Shown here in pieces: positions 1-5,108 of a DNA stretch of 5,108 bases. The notes under the pieces were generated by a model. It searched no databases, had not been told where the DNA came from, and saw nothing but the letters and a program-made list of their open reading frames with translations. The position numbers and the translations under genes are program-made. Where the stretch lies: the NCBI RefSeq assembly GCF_015207245.1, contig NZ_JADEXF010000355.1:1-5108 (forward strand), written 5' to 3'. Position 1 is the stretch's first letter; each line of letters begins with the position of its first letter. The stretch comes from Nostoc cf. edaphicum LEGE 07299. Lineage in GTDB: Bacteria > Cyanobacteriota > Cyanobacteriia > Cyanobacteriales > Nostocaceae.

Positions 1-2924
1 GTCAGTCCTTTACTAATAATGGCGACGACGTTGTTAATTACACCATCCATCTGATTGATGTAAAGCTGCCGTCCCTCTTGATAGAAGGCGTTCACCTCTG
101 AGGGCATACCAAACAATTTGTCTCCCAGCCATTTTGCTGGCCCAAAAAAGCCACTGTAGCGATCGCTCTTATAATCGTCCATCCGCTTGCCAACGTAATC
201 CTCGAAGACTTTCTTGGCTTCCGCAGCACCATTATCAAAGGCTTGTATAACTTGTCCGTCTAGTTCACCGAGGGTTTTTTCAACTTTACCCTTCGTACTG
301 TCATAAATCTTATTAATATCACTAGCAACTTTTGCCCGTGCTTGCTCATCCTTGCCCTTGGCTCCCACTTGCTGTTCTGTTACCTGCCCCAGGTTTTGAG
401 TACGGATACCGTGCATTGCTTGCAAATGCTGCTGGGCTGTAGCTTCTGCCGTAGATTGAGCGGTTGCGAGTATCCCTTGCTCTTGCTGGCGATATTGTGG
501 CGGCGCTTCTTGTGCATTGGTTTGAGCATCTTTCTTGGCTGCGAGTGCCCCTTGAAACTCCGGTTCATTGGAGTTTGCCAATTGCTCCTCGGTAACATCC
601 GCCTCTTTCATCTGCTGGTCAAGTTTTTTACTGTCCTCTTGCAGTGGTGCCTCGACTTCACCTTGTCCCTTAGATTTGGGTGCAGCTTTATCTGCATCAA
701 CGCCTGTTGGCGGTGTCCCTGGCTCATTCTTTGGCAGTGGTGTTACTTGCTTCGCTTCAATGCCACTGGTATCAGGTTTTTCTTTAGTTTTCTCTTCTAG
801 CTGACTCTGAGAGCTTTTCTGTTCTTCTTTAACCTGACCACTCAAATCGCCTTTAACAGAGTCCAGTTTATTGTTATTTTTAAAGTTGTCCGCCTCTTCC
901 AAGTTCTTGGGAGCCATGTCAGCGATGCGCTCCATCAATTTTGCTTTGAAGGCCGCAGCGTCAAATCCTGGTGTTGGGGCTTGTTGCATCTCACCAACTT
1001 GATTGGCTTGCGCTTTGCTGTCTACTTCATTGCCTGGAGGTTGGGCTGCCGCTTGGGCTTCTTGGGCTTTGCTATTGGCAGGTGGGTGTTTTTTCTCAAG
1101 TCCTGCAACCTCTTTAGTTGTGCTGGCTACCGCTTGAAATGCTGGGTCATCTTCAGGGCAAGTGGGAGCTTTTTTACCATCATCAGCGATCGCTTTACTA
1201 CCAACTGCTGCATCAGGTAATTTTACTGTTGCATTAGTTGTATTTGCTCCTGGTAATGCTGCGATCGCTTTCCCTGCGTTTCCTCCAGATAAATCTGCGT
1301 TTCCCTTACCTAAATCTGCTCCTTTGGTTTGAGCTTGCTGTTGAGAATCGACCTTTTCTGTATTAGCTTTGGTATCTTTTGACTCAGGCTCTTTTGGTTT
1401 ATTTCCCCCGACCTCAACCTGTTTCTGAGTTACTGCTGCACCAACCTTTTTTGTCGGGGGTGGATCTGTTGCCACGTTCCCGCCATCATCTGGTGGTGTG
1501 GGGATAGCTTGGTGTTTTTCTGCCGTAGCCTGATTTTGTTGTTCGCCGTTTTCTGTATCAGTTTTGGATTCTAAATTTTTTTGGTTATCTTCGTCACTTG
1601 GTTTTTGGAAATTCTCCCGCAGTTGGATAGCTAGCCCATACCCCGCAGAGGTTGTCGGTAGAGCTTTTGTCTGGAGTTTGTTTTCTTTTGGTGCTACATG
1701 AAGAGATTTAGGCTGTACTGCACTGCCATTCTGCTGGACAACGTGCGTCAACTCATGGGCCAGTAATTCTTTGCCTGCATTACTTCCAGGAGAGTATTCG
1801 CCTTGACGGAAGAACACATCTTGTCCTGTGGTAAAAGCACGAGCTTGTATAGATTCATTTAAGCGATTAGATTGAGCATCAGTATGAACTCGGACGCTAC
1901 CGAAATCAGCCCCAAATGCTTGTTCCATTGGGTGCTTGATATCATCTGCAAGTGGCTGCCCATTGCCACGTGCTTGTTGGATTGAAGTTTCTAGCTCAGA
2001 TGTTGCGGCTGTCCTTCCTCCACCCTGACGCTGCACCAAAGGAGTAACGGAATCCGCCAGGGATTTCATTTGTATTTGGTCTTCTTCCTCTGGTAATGCC
2101 TCCCGTTGGATAGATTGCACAGGTTCGCTCATCCTCTGCATCACCAACTGGGCGACGCTATCAGCCTCCTGCTCATAAATGTCTCCAGGTTGGTTAACTG
2201 TCAGTTTTGTGTGTGGACGCCGCAGTGATATTCGACTAATGTCATGTCCAAGCGGTTTGCTTGGAGATTTTACCTCATTCACTCTCTGGAATGAAGTACC
2301 AAGCGGCTTCATTTGCAATTTTTCTTCCTTTGGTAGTTCCTCCCGTTGCAGCGAGGGAGTTTCTTCCAAAGATTTCATTTGTACTTCTTCTTCCTCTAGC
2401 AGTTCCTCGCGCTGAATACTGCCCTTTGGTTTCATTTGCAATTCTTCTTCAGGTAATTCTTCTCGCTGAAGTTGCTCACTCTGTGGCTGATGAATTCTTT
2501 GCATCACCTGACGCGCCGTTTGGTCGGCTTCTTGCTCGTACTTATCTCCAGGCTCCCCAATCGTCAGTTTTGCCTGAATTGGTGTTGATGTATCTGGTCT
2601 TCTGACTGGAATATTGGCAAAGTTATGACCAAATCGAGTTGCTTTTTCCAGTCGAGAATTCAAAGATCGATCCATCTTGGCTTGCAAGACAGTCAGCCGT
2701 TCTTGTCCCTCTGGCGTAATCGTCCGATGCTTGGCTTGTAATTCCAATCCAGCTGCTTCCATCTTTTCTTCTGCAAAAGCTTCATTCTCTACCTCCGTTT
2801 GTATCACAGGCGTAAAAGATGCTTTTTGAGTTTGGCCACCAAACGGTCTATAGGCCAATTGAGGAGTTTGTTCTGGTGCTTGGGAATTAGAAAAGCTGGA
2901 TGAGGGACTTTTGAGGGATTTCAT
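1..2924 (-). CDS. DUF4157 (eCIS core domain) protein, N-terminal 974 residues, 3' end outside the window
   Basis: Seen: one frame stays open from the ATG at 2924 to the left edge, giving 974 codons without a stop. An in-frame stop (2958-2960) lies upstream and no other ATG, GTG or TTG lies between, so this start is well supported, although it has no clear Shine-Dalgarno site. Domains in order: a disordered N-terminus (1-95); two copies of a GH..RRP..KLT..PGD.YEQEAD module (about 98-143 and 225-264); four acidic QRE/QMK repeats (152-214, 272-299); DUF4157 (about 304-398) with the zinc-protease-like motif H390-E-L-T-H394 followed by VVQQ; a low-complexity linker (436-587); and a helical region (588-974) with NLEEAD (674-679), TEEQLANSNEPEFQGALAAK (778 on) and KLFGMPSEVNAFYQEGR near the end. 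No signal peptide or membrane segment is visible. Known: DUF4157 occurs in proteins linked to contractile injection systems and polymorphic toxins. Inferred: injection-system cargo or an accessory protein; protease activity is unproven. Confidence 0.93.
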   Translation of the reverse strand, partial: MKSLKSPSSSFSNSQAPEQTPQLAYRPFGGQTQKASFTPVIQTEVENEAFAEEKMEAAGLELQAKHRTITPEGQERLTVLQAKMDRSLNSRLEKATRFGHNFANIPVRRPDTSTPIQAKLTIGEPGDKYEQEADQTARQVMQRIHQPQSEQLQREELPEEELQMKPKGSIQREELLEEEEVQMKSLEETPSLQREELPKEEKLQMKPLGTSFQRVNEVKSPSKPLGHDISRISLRRPHTKLTVNQPGDIYEQEADSVAQLVMQRMSEPVQSIQREALPEEEDQIQMKSLADSVTPLVQRQGGGRTAATSELETSIQQARGNGQPLADDIKHPMEQAFGADFGSVRVHTDAQSNRLNESIQARAFTTGQDVFFRQGEYSPGSNAGKELLAHELTHVVQQNGSAVQPKSLHVAPKENKLQTKALPTTSAGYGLAIQLRENFQKPSDEDNQKNLESKTDTENGEQQNQATAEKHQAIPTPPDDGGNVATDPPPTKKVGAAVTQKQVEVGGNKPKEPESKDTKANTEKVDSQQQAQTKGADLGKGNADLSGGNAGKAIAALPGANTTNATVKLPDAAVGSKAIADDGKKAPTCPEDDPAFQAVASTTKEVAGLEKKHPPANSKAQEAQAAAQPPGNEVDSKAQANQVGEMQQAPTPGFDAAAFKAKLMERIADMAPKNLEEADNFKNNNKLDSVKGDLSGQVKEEQKSSQSQLEEKTKEKPDTSGIEAKQVTPLPKNEPGTPPTGVDADKAAPKSKGQGEVEAPLQEDSKKLDQQMKEADVTEEQLANSNEPEFQGALAAKKDAQTNAQEAPPQYRQQEQGILATAQSTAEATAQQHLQAMHGIRTQNLGQVTEQQVGAKGKDEQARAKVASDINKIYDSTKGKVEKTLGELDGQVIQAFDNGAAEAKKVFEDYVGKRMDDYKSDRYSGFFGPAKWLGDKLFGMPSEVNAFYQEGRQLYINQMDGVINNVVAIISKGL
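159..166. repeat. HIP1 octamer GCGATCGC
   Basis: A perfect copy of the highly iterated palindrome of cyanobacterial genomes, inside the DUF4157 gene. It supports the cyanobacterial origin. Confidence 0.9.
1186..1193. repeat. HIP1 octamer GCGATCGC
   Basis: A second perfect HIP1 copy, within the linker end of the DUF4157 gene, where it encodes part of KAIAD. Confidence 0.9.
1261..1268. repeat. HIP1 octamer GCGATCGC
   Basis: A third perfect HIP1 copy, 75 bases from the second and in the same reading phase (KAIAA). Confidence 0.9.
1731..2015 (-). other. DUF4157 domain with HExxH motif
   Basis: This covers residues 304-398 of the large protein. It reads as a typical DUF4157 (eCIS core) domain: the segments HPMEQAFGADFGSVRVHTD (331-349), ARAFTTGQDVFFRQGEYSPG (361-380) and LLAHELTHVVQQ (387-398) follow the family pattern in order. 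H390, E391 and H394 form an HExxH motif as in zinc metallopeptidases. The third metal ligand cannot be assigned by eye. Processing of the parent protein is a plausible role but is inferred. Confidence 0.93.
2028..2111 (-). repeat. Fourth acidic QRE-LPEEE-QMK repeat, after module B
   Basis: Residues 272-299 (IQREALPEEEDQIQMKSL onward, ending LVQR) form a fourth unit related to the three at 152-214. It directly follows module B and leads into DUF4157. The order module, acidic repeat(s), module, acidic repeat suggests that a module-plus-repeat unit was duplicated and that the repeat behind the first copy was later amplified. Confidence 0.8.
2133..2252 (-). repeat. Protein module B, second copy of the PGD.YEQEAD module
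   Basis: Residues 225-264 contain LGHDISRISLRRP, TKLTVNQPGDIYEQEAD and a VMQRM tail, matching module A position by position at the key residues (GH, I, RRP, KLT, PGD, YEQEAD, VMQR). Copy B lacks five residues found in copy A between RRP and KLT. The sequences differ enough that the duplication looks old and kept under selection. Confidence 0.85.
2283..2471 (-). repeat. Three tandem acidic QREELPEEE-LQMK repeats
   Basis: Residues 152-214 hold three consecutive units: LQREELPEEELQMKPKGS, IQREELLEEEEVQMKSLEE and LQREELPKEEKLQMKPLGTS. The QMK methionines are at residues 164, 183 and 205, so the period is 19 then 22 residues. In the DNA each unit carries the + strand core ttcatttg. The units are strongly acidic with a closing basic K and are predicted to be helical or disordered. 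They lie between module A and module B. Confidence 0.85.
2496..2633 (-). repeat. Protein module A (GH..RRP..KLT..PGD.YEQEAD), first copy
   Basis: Residues 98-143 contain FGHNFANIPVRRP, then AKLTIGEPGDKYEQEAD, then a helical tail with VMQR. A second, diverged copy lies at 225-264. I recall PGD.YE.EAD with a VM tail as the usual segment ahead of DUF4157 in this family. Its function is unknown to me; a loading or recognition segment is possible. Confidence 0.85.
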
Positions 2925-2975
2925 CGGTTTTATTGCAACTATTGACGATCCAATTTGTCAAGGTGATTAGTTTTG

Positions 2976-3003
2976 ATTATCATTTCCCCAAACAAAATTG
3001 CAA
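2976..3003 (-). promoter_or_regulatory. Candidate promoter for the DUF4157 gene
   Basis: The minus strand shows TTGCAA (2998-3003), a 16-base spacer and GATAAT (2976-2981), four of six and five of six matches to sigma-70 consensus. The start would fall near 2969, leaving a leader of about 45 bases. A competing pair is TTGACA (2956-2961), an 18-base spacer and TGCAAT (2932-2937), which would give an almost leaderless message. Confidence 0.35.
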
Positions 3004-3103
3004 TTATCAAGATAATTTTAGAACGCTAATCAATTAAAAAGAATTAAGATGTGTTGCTCCTGGAGATAAGTACTGGCTTGTAAAAAGTCTCATGTCGGAT
3101 AAA

Positions 3104-3127
3104 GGAGAACACGCAGCCGTGTTCCCC
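3104..3127 (-). terminator. Strong hairpin, possible terminator of the RTX transcript
   Basis: The minus strand reads GGGGAACACG, a GCTG loop, then CGTGTTCTCC: a 10-base-pair stem with one G-U pair. It lies about 205 bases after the RTX stop and is followed by CTTTATCC fragments rather than a real T-run. It may be a weak or factor-assisted terminator, an mRNA end-protecting stem, or a copy of a small interspersed palindrome. Confidence 0.4.
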
Positions 3128-3333
3128 TAGCCAAGAGGAAAAGTATTCTTGAATCTGCCTTCTGATATTAGTACTTTCTTAAGTTGACAATGTTTTTATG
3201 CAAAACTGACTCCTAGTGTATAAGAAAAATCAGGATTAGAACTGCTACCAGAGAAAGTTCCGCAATCTTCAGGCAAGATAACCCTTCAGGGCTGGCGAAT
3301 GTATTGTTTGTACTTTATCCAGTATTTTTCCGC

Positions 3334-4704
3334 TCATAGAAAAGTGAAGTTGTCACTATCAAGTGTGAGACCCACTACCCCCTGCACAACACCGATGATT
3401 TCATCTTGCTCTGCTCCCAATTTGTCTAAGAATATTCGTGTGTTACTTCCAACAACTTGCAAGCGGTAATCCTGTGAAAATCCGTTGAGTTGAATTCGGT
3501 CTTGGCTAGAGTTGAAGTCAGTAATAGTAGCCAAGTCTCCAAAACCAGGATTCGTAGTGTTGTTATCGTCGTAGAAAACACTTACAGCGTCTCCCAGGAT
3601 AAATCTATCTACCCCAGACCCGCCAGTCAAGTTATCAATTTCCCCTAATCCAGGTGGAAGCGGACTACCAGGAAAAGTACCGATGAGGATATCATTTCCA
3701 GATCCCCCATTGAGGATATCATTGCCCGGCCCGCCTTGTAGGCTATCATTGCCGTCCTCACCATTGAGGATATCATCGCCATTATTACCGTCTAGGGTAT
3801 CATCGCCTGCTCTTGCATTTATAGTGTTATTAGAAGTATTGCCAAAAAGAAAGTTGTTAAAACTGTTACCTATCCCGGTAATGTTGCCACCTTCCCTCAG
3901 CCTCAGGTTCTCCAGATTGGCTCCTAATGTGTAGTTTACAGAAGACCGGACGTTATCTATGCCTGAATTCGCCGCCTCTGTAATGGTATCAAGAGTAGTG
4001 TCAACAATGTAAATATCGTCACCTGCTCCCCCATTCAAAGTGTCAATACCTAAACCGCCGTCAAGTGTGTCATTGCCATTATTACCGGATAATCGGTTAT
4101 TTTGGTTATCGCCAGTAATGCTGTCATTTGCATTTGTGCCGATGACATTATCAAAGTTGACTGCGGTAAATGACAATGTTCCCAAACCAGGAACCTTATT
4201 AGCAGCCAAACTTTGGGTTTGCAGGTTAACGGCGATAGATACTCCAGCCGAAGATTGGGATGCATCTATGGTATTGTTGGCAACATTAGGATTAGCAATA
4301 ATCTTTTCTACTTTAAAGAGTAGGTCTTTTCCCAATCCCCCAGCTTTTTGAATGATTCCAACACTTGACAAGGTAATGGTTTGACCTAGTTGACTGTAGT
4401 CTGCGGTATCAATCCCATCTCCACCATCAATGCTATCGTTACCCTGACTGCCTTTGAAGGTGTCACTTCCTGCACCACCTTTTAGAGTGTCGTTTCCTGT
4501 ACCTCCATCAAGTGTATCATTGCCATCTCCACCGCTTAGACTGTCGTTTGCAGTCCCACCTGCGAGGGAATCGTTACCAGCCAAGCCATTCAAGATATCG
4601 TTACCGGAGGTACTATTGGCGTTACCACCACTAGCCCAACCAACTATAGTGTCATTTCCCGAACTCCCATTTATCGTGTCAGGATTTGTAGTACCGAAAG
4701 CCAT
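3334..4704 (-). CDS. RTX-type calcium-binding repeat protein, 456 aa
   Basis: Seen: a complete frame from the ATG at 4704 to a TGA at 3334-3336, with an AGGAGAG Shine-Dalgarno five bases ahead. Nonapeptide GGxGxDxx repeats form three blocks (residues about 33-102, 183-237 and 282-340), for example GGDGNDTLDGGTGNDTLKGG. Between blocks two and three lies the common RTX linker (DDIYIVDTTLDTITEAANSG, then SSVNYTLGANLENLRL). Residues 355-456 form the C-terminal domain often seen at the end of cyanobacterial RTX proteins (GVDRFILGDA, DLATITDFNSSQDRIQL). There is no cleavable signal peptide, no Cys, and no enzymatic domain. Known: RTX repeats fold into calcium-bound beta rolls, usually after export by type I secretion using a C-terminal signal. 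Inferred: a secreted or surface calcium-binding protein; the exact role is unknown. No exporter gene lies in the window. Confidence 0.95.
   Translation of the reverse strand: MAFGTTNPDTINGSSGNDTIVGWASGGNANSTSGNDILNGLAGNDSLAGGTANDSLSGGDGNDTLDGGTGNDTLKGGAGSDTFKGSQGNDSIDGGDGIDTADYSQLGQTITLSSVGIIQKAGGLGKDLLFKVEKIIANPNVANNTIDASQSSAGVSIAVNLQTQSLAANKVPGLGTLSFTAVNFDNVIGTNANDSITGDNQNNRLSGNNGNDTLDGGLGIDTLNGGAGDDIYIVDTTLDTITEAANSGIDNVRSSVNYTLGANLENLRLREGGNITGIGNSFNNFLFGNTSNNTINARAGDDTLDGNNGDDILNGEDGNDSLQGGPGNDILNGGSGNDILIGTFPGSPLPPGLGEIDNLTGGSGVDRFILGDAVSVFYDDNNTTNPGFGDLATITDFNSSQDRIQLNGFSQDYRLQVVGSNTRIFLDKLGAEQDEIIGVVQGVVGLTLDSDNFTFL
3685..3861 (-). repeat. RTX repeat block 3
   Basis: Residues 282-340 hold about six units, ending GGPGNDILNGGSGNDILIG. 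A proline-rich insert (TFPGSPLPPG, 343-352) interrupts the roll before one last unit (LTGGSGVDRF, 359-368) that leads into the C-terminal domain. Confidence 0.9.
3994..4158 (-). repeat. RTX repeat block 2
   Basis: Residues 183-237 hold about four to five units (GTNANDSITG, GNNGNDTLDGG, GLGIDTLNGG, GAGDDIYIVD). The first ones are degenerate, with Asn replacing Gly/Asp. The block runs into the YIVD...E linker found between RTX rolls. Confidence 0.88.
4399..4608 (-). repeat. RTX repeat block 1
   Basis: Residues 33-102 hold about seven near-perfect nonapeptides of the GGxGNDxLx type, the densest run in the protein. The block ends in GGDGIDTADYS, a usual boundary between an RTX roll and the following beta segment. 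Confidence 0.9.
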
Positions 4705-4709
4705 ATTAT

Positions 4710-4716
4710 CTCTCCT
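4710..4716 (-). promoter_or_regulatory. Shine-Dalgarno site of the RTX gene
   Basis: The minus strand reads AGGAGAG five bases before the ATG at 4704. This is a strong match to the anti-SD sequence and fixes the start codon. Confidence 0.8.
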
Positions 4717-5044
4717 AAATTTCTCACTAAATATGTAAGTTCAGCATCAATCAAAGAACTCTTTATCAGTTCAATGTAGATTACTTGTAATTTGCGTAAT
4801 TTCATGTTAAAAAACATTAACTATTTAGTTAGGAGCTTCTCCAGAAAAAATATCCAACTACTTGCTGGGAGATAATCCTAAAAGCCAGTTCTTAGTTGCG
4901 TGCGAAACGCCTACTCTACAAAATTAGATAATTTATTTTCTGAAAAGACGTTAATAGATTGCGCAAATTATTAAATAATTAGGTCAGATATTTTGGTTTT
5001 TTCCAATTTTTGTAAACAATGCCGTAATTATTGAATTATTATGA

Positions 5045-5072
5045 ATTATAATGCTATAAAAAATTTTACCAA
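5045..5072 (-). promoter_or_regulatory. Candidate sigma-70-type promoter upstream of the RTX gene
   Basis: The minus strand shows TTGGTA, a 16-base spacer, then a perfect TATAAT (5045-5050). Transcription would begin near 5038 and leave a leader of roughly 330 bases before the RTX start. The region is very AT-rich, so a chance match is possible. I saw no equally good pair closer to the gene. Confidence 0.35.
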
Positions 5073-5108
5073 ATATTCAAAACTTTAATAATTCCGATAT
5101 ATAATAAT

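Larger units (their letters stand above)
1164..1619 (-). other. Low-complexity, probably disordered linker of the DUF4157 protein
   Basis: Residues 436-587 are dominated by K, Q, E, A, T, P, N, D and G, with few bulky hydrophobic or aromatic residues and no recognisable fold. A short glycine/asparagine near-repeat occurs inside (ADLGKGNADLSGGNAGKA). The stretch separates the DUF4157 domain from the helical C-terminal region and probably acts as a flexible tether. Confidence 0.75.
2925..3333. other. Intergenic region between the RTX and DUF4157 genes
   Basis: This 409-base gap holds no complete gene that I can support. In order of minus-strand transcription it contains a short open stretch in the RTX reading frame (3196-3285), a strong hairpin (3104-3127) and a candidate promoter for the DUF4157 gene (2976-3003). 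The size of the gap and the hairpin argue against simple co-transcription of the two genes. Confidence 0.65.
4705..5108. other. AT-rich intergenic region upstream of the RTX gene
   Basis: No convincing gene is visible. The outer half (about 4920-5108) is extremely AT-rich. It contains a 15-base palindrome with 7-base arms at 4966-4980, two TGAATTAT direct repeats exactly ten bases apart (5032-5039, 5042-5049) and a candidate promoter. Nearer the gene are a 5-base-arm inverted repeat GAACT/AGTTC (4756-4772) and a short GGAG/CTCC hairpin (4832-4842). None of these is strong enough to name as an operator. Confidence 0.6.

Noticed and set aside
380..598. Minus-strand 72-codon frame inside the DUF4157 gene
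   Set aside because: It is out of frame with the clearly coding frame and has no recognisable domain or ribosome site.
342..804. Two overlapping + strand open frames (342-800 and 568-804)
   Set aside because: They are antisense to the continuous DUF4157 frame, have Cys/Leu/Phe/Ser-rich compositions typical of the reverse complement of a Lys/Gln/Glu-rich coding region, and match no recognisable family.
981..1220. + strand 79-codon frame
   Set aside because: Antisense shadow of the DUF4157 linker and helical region; no supporting signal.
2179..2605. Two overlapping + strand frames (2179-2415, 2261-2605) with Ser/Phe/Leu-rich repeats
   Set aside because: The apparent repeats are the antisense image of the acidic QRE...QMK repeats of the DUF4157 protein.
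3184..3189. + strand TTGACA as a -35 box
   Set aside because: No acceptable -10 box lies at 16-19 bases and there is no + strand gene downstream.
3283..3292. Small CCCT-TC-AGGG palindrome after the RTX stop as a terminator
   Set aside because: The stem has only four pairs with a two-base loop and no T-run, so it cannot form a useful hairpin.
3685..4608. Regularly spaced DNA repeats that could be taken for a CRISPR or tandem-repeat array
   Set aside because: The 27-base periodicity corresponds to codons of RTX nonapeptides in an intact frame, with diverged units and no spacer-repeat structure.
3683..4738. + strand frames opposite the RTX gene (3683-3934, 4040-4351, 4454-4738) rich in SLPSPPLR-like repeats, and a minus-strand frame at 4050-4265
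   Set aside because: The repeated proline/serine pattern is what the opposite strand of GGxGNDxL repeats gives. The minus-strand frame is an out-of-frame shadow of the RTX gene.

Overview
The window most likely comes from a filamentous, Nostoc/Anabaena-type cyanobacterium. Three perfect HIP1 octamers (GCGATCGC), AT-rich intergenic DNA, and two protein families common in these organisms all point that way. The genus is an inference; no rRNA or housekeeping gene is present to fix it.

Both genes lie on the minus strand. Reading in the direction of transcription (right to left): 4705-5108 is an AT-rich upstream region with a candidate promoter and a good Shine-Dalgarno site. 3334-4704 encodes a complete 456-residue RTX-type calcium-binding protein. 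2925-3333 is a gap with a strong hairpin and a candidate promoter. 1-2924 is the N-terminal 974 residues of a large DUF4157 ('eCIS core domain') protein that runs off the left edge with no stop codon. The + strand has only antisense shadow frames. No RNA gene, CRISPR array or insertion sequence was seen.

The DUF4157 protein is the main item. It has a duplicated N-terminal module (GH...RRP...KLT...PGD.YEQEAD), four copies of an acidic QRE-LPEEE-QMK repeat, the DUF4157 domain ending in HELTHVVQQ, a long disordered linker, and a long helical region that I recall as conserved in this family. DUF4157 proteins are associated with extracellular contractile injection systems and polymorphic toxins, so any effector part would be expected beyond the left edge. 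The RTX protein looks like a type I secretion substrate made of calcium-binding repeats with no enzyme domain. Both products could act outside the cell, but the 409-base gap, hairpin and separate candidate promoters suggest separate transcription, and the window does not show that they work together.
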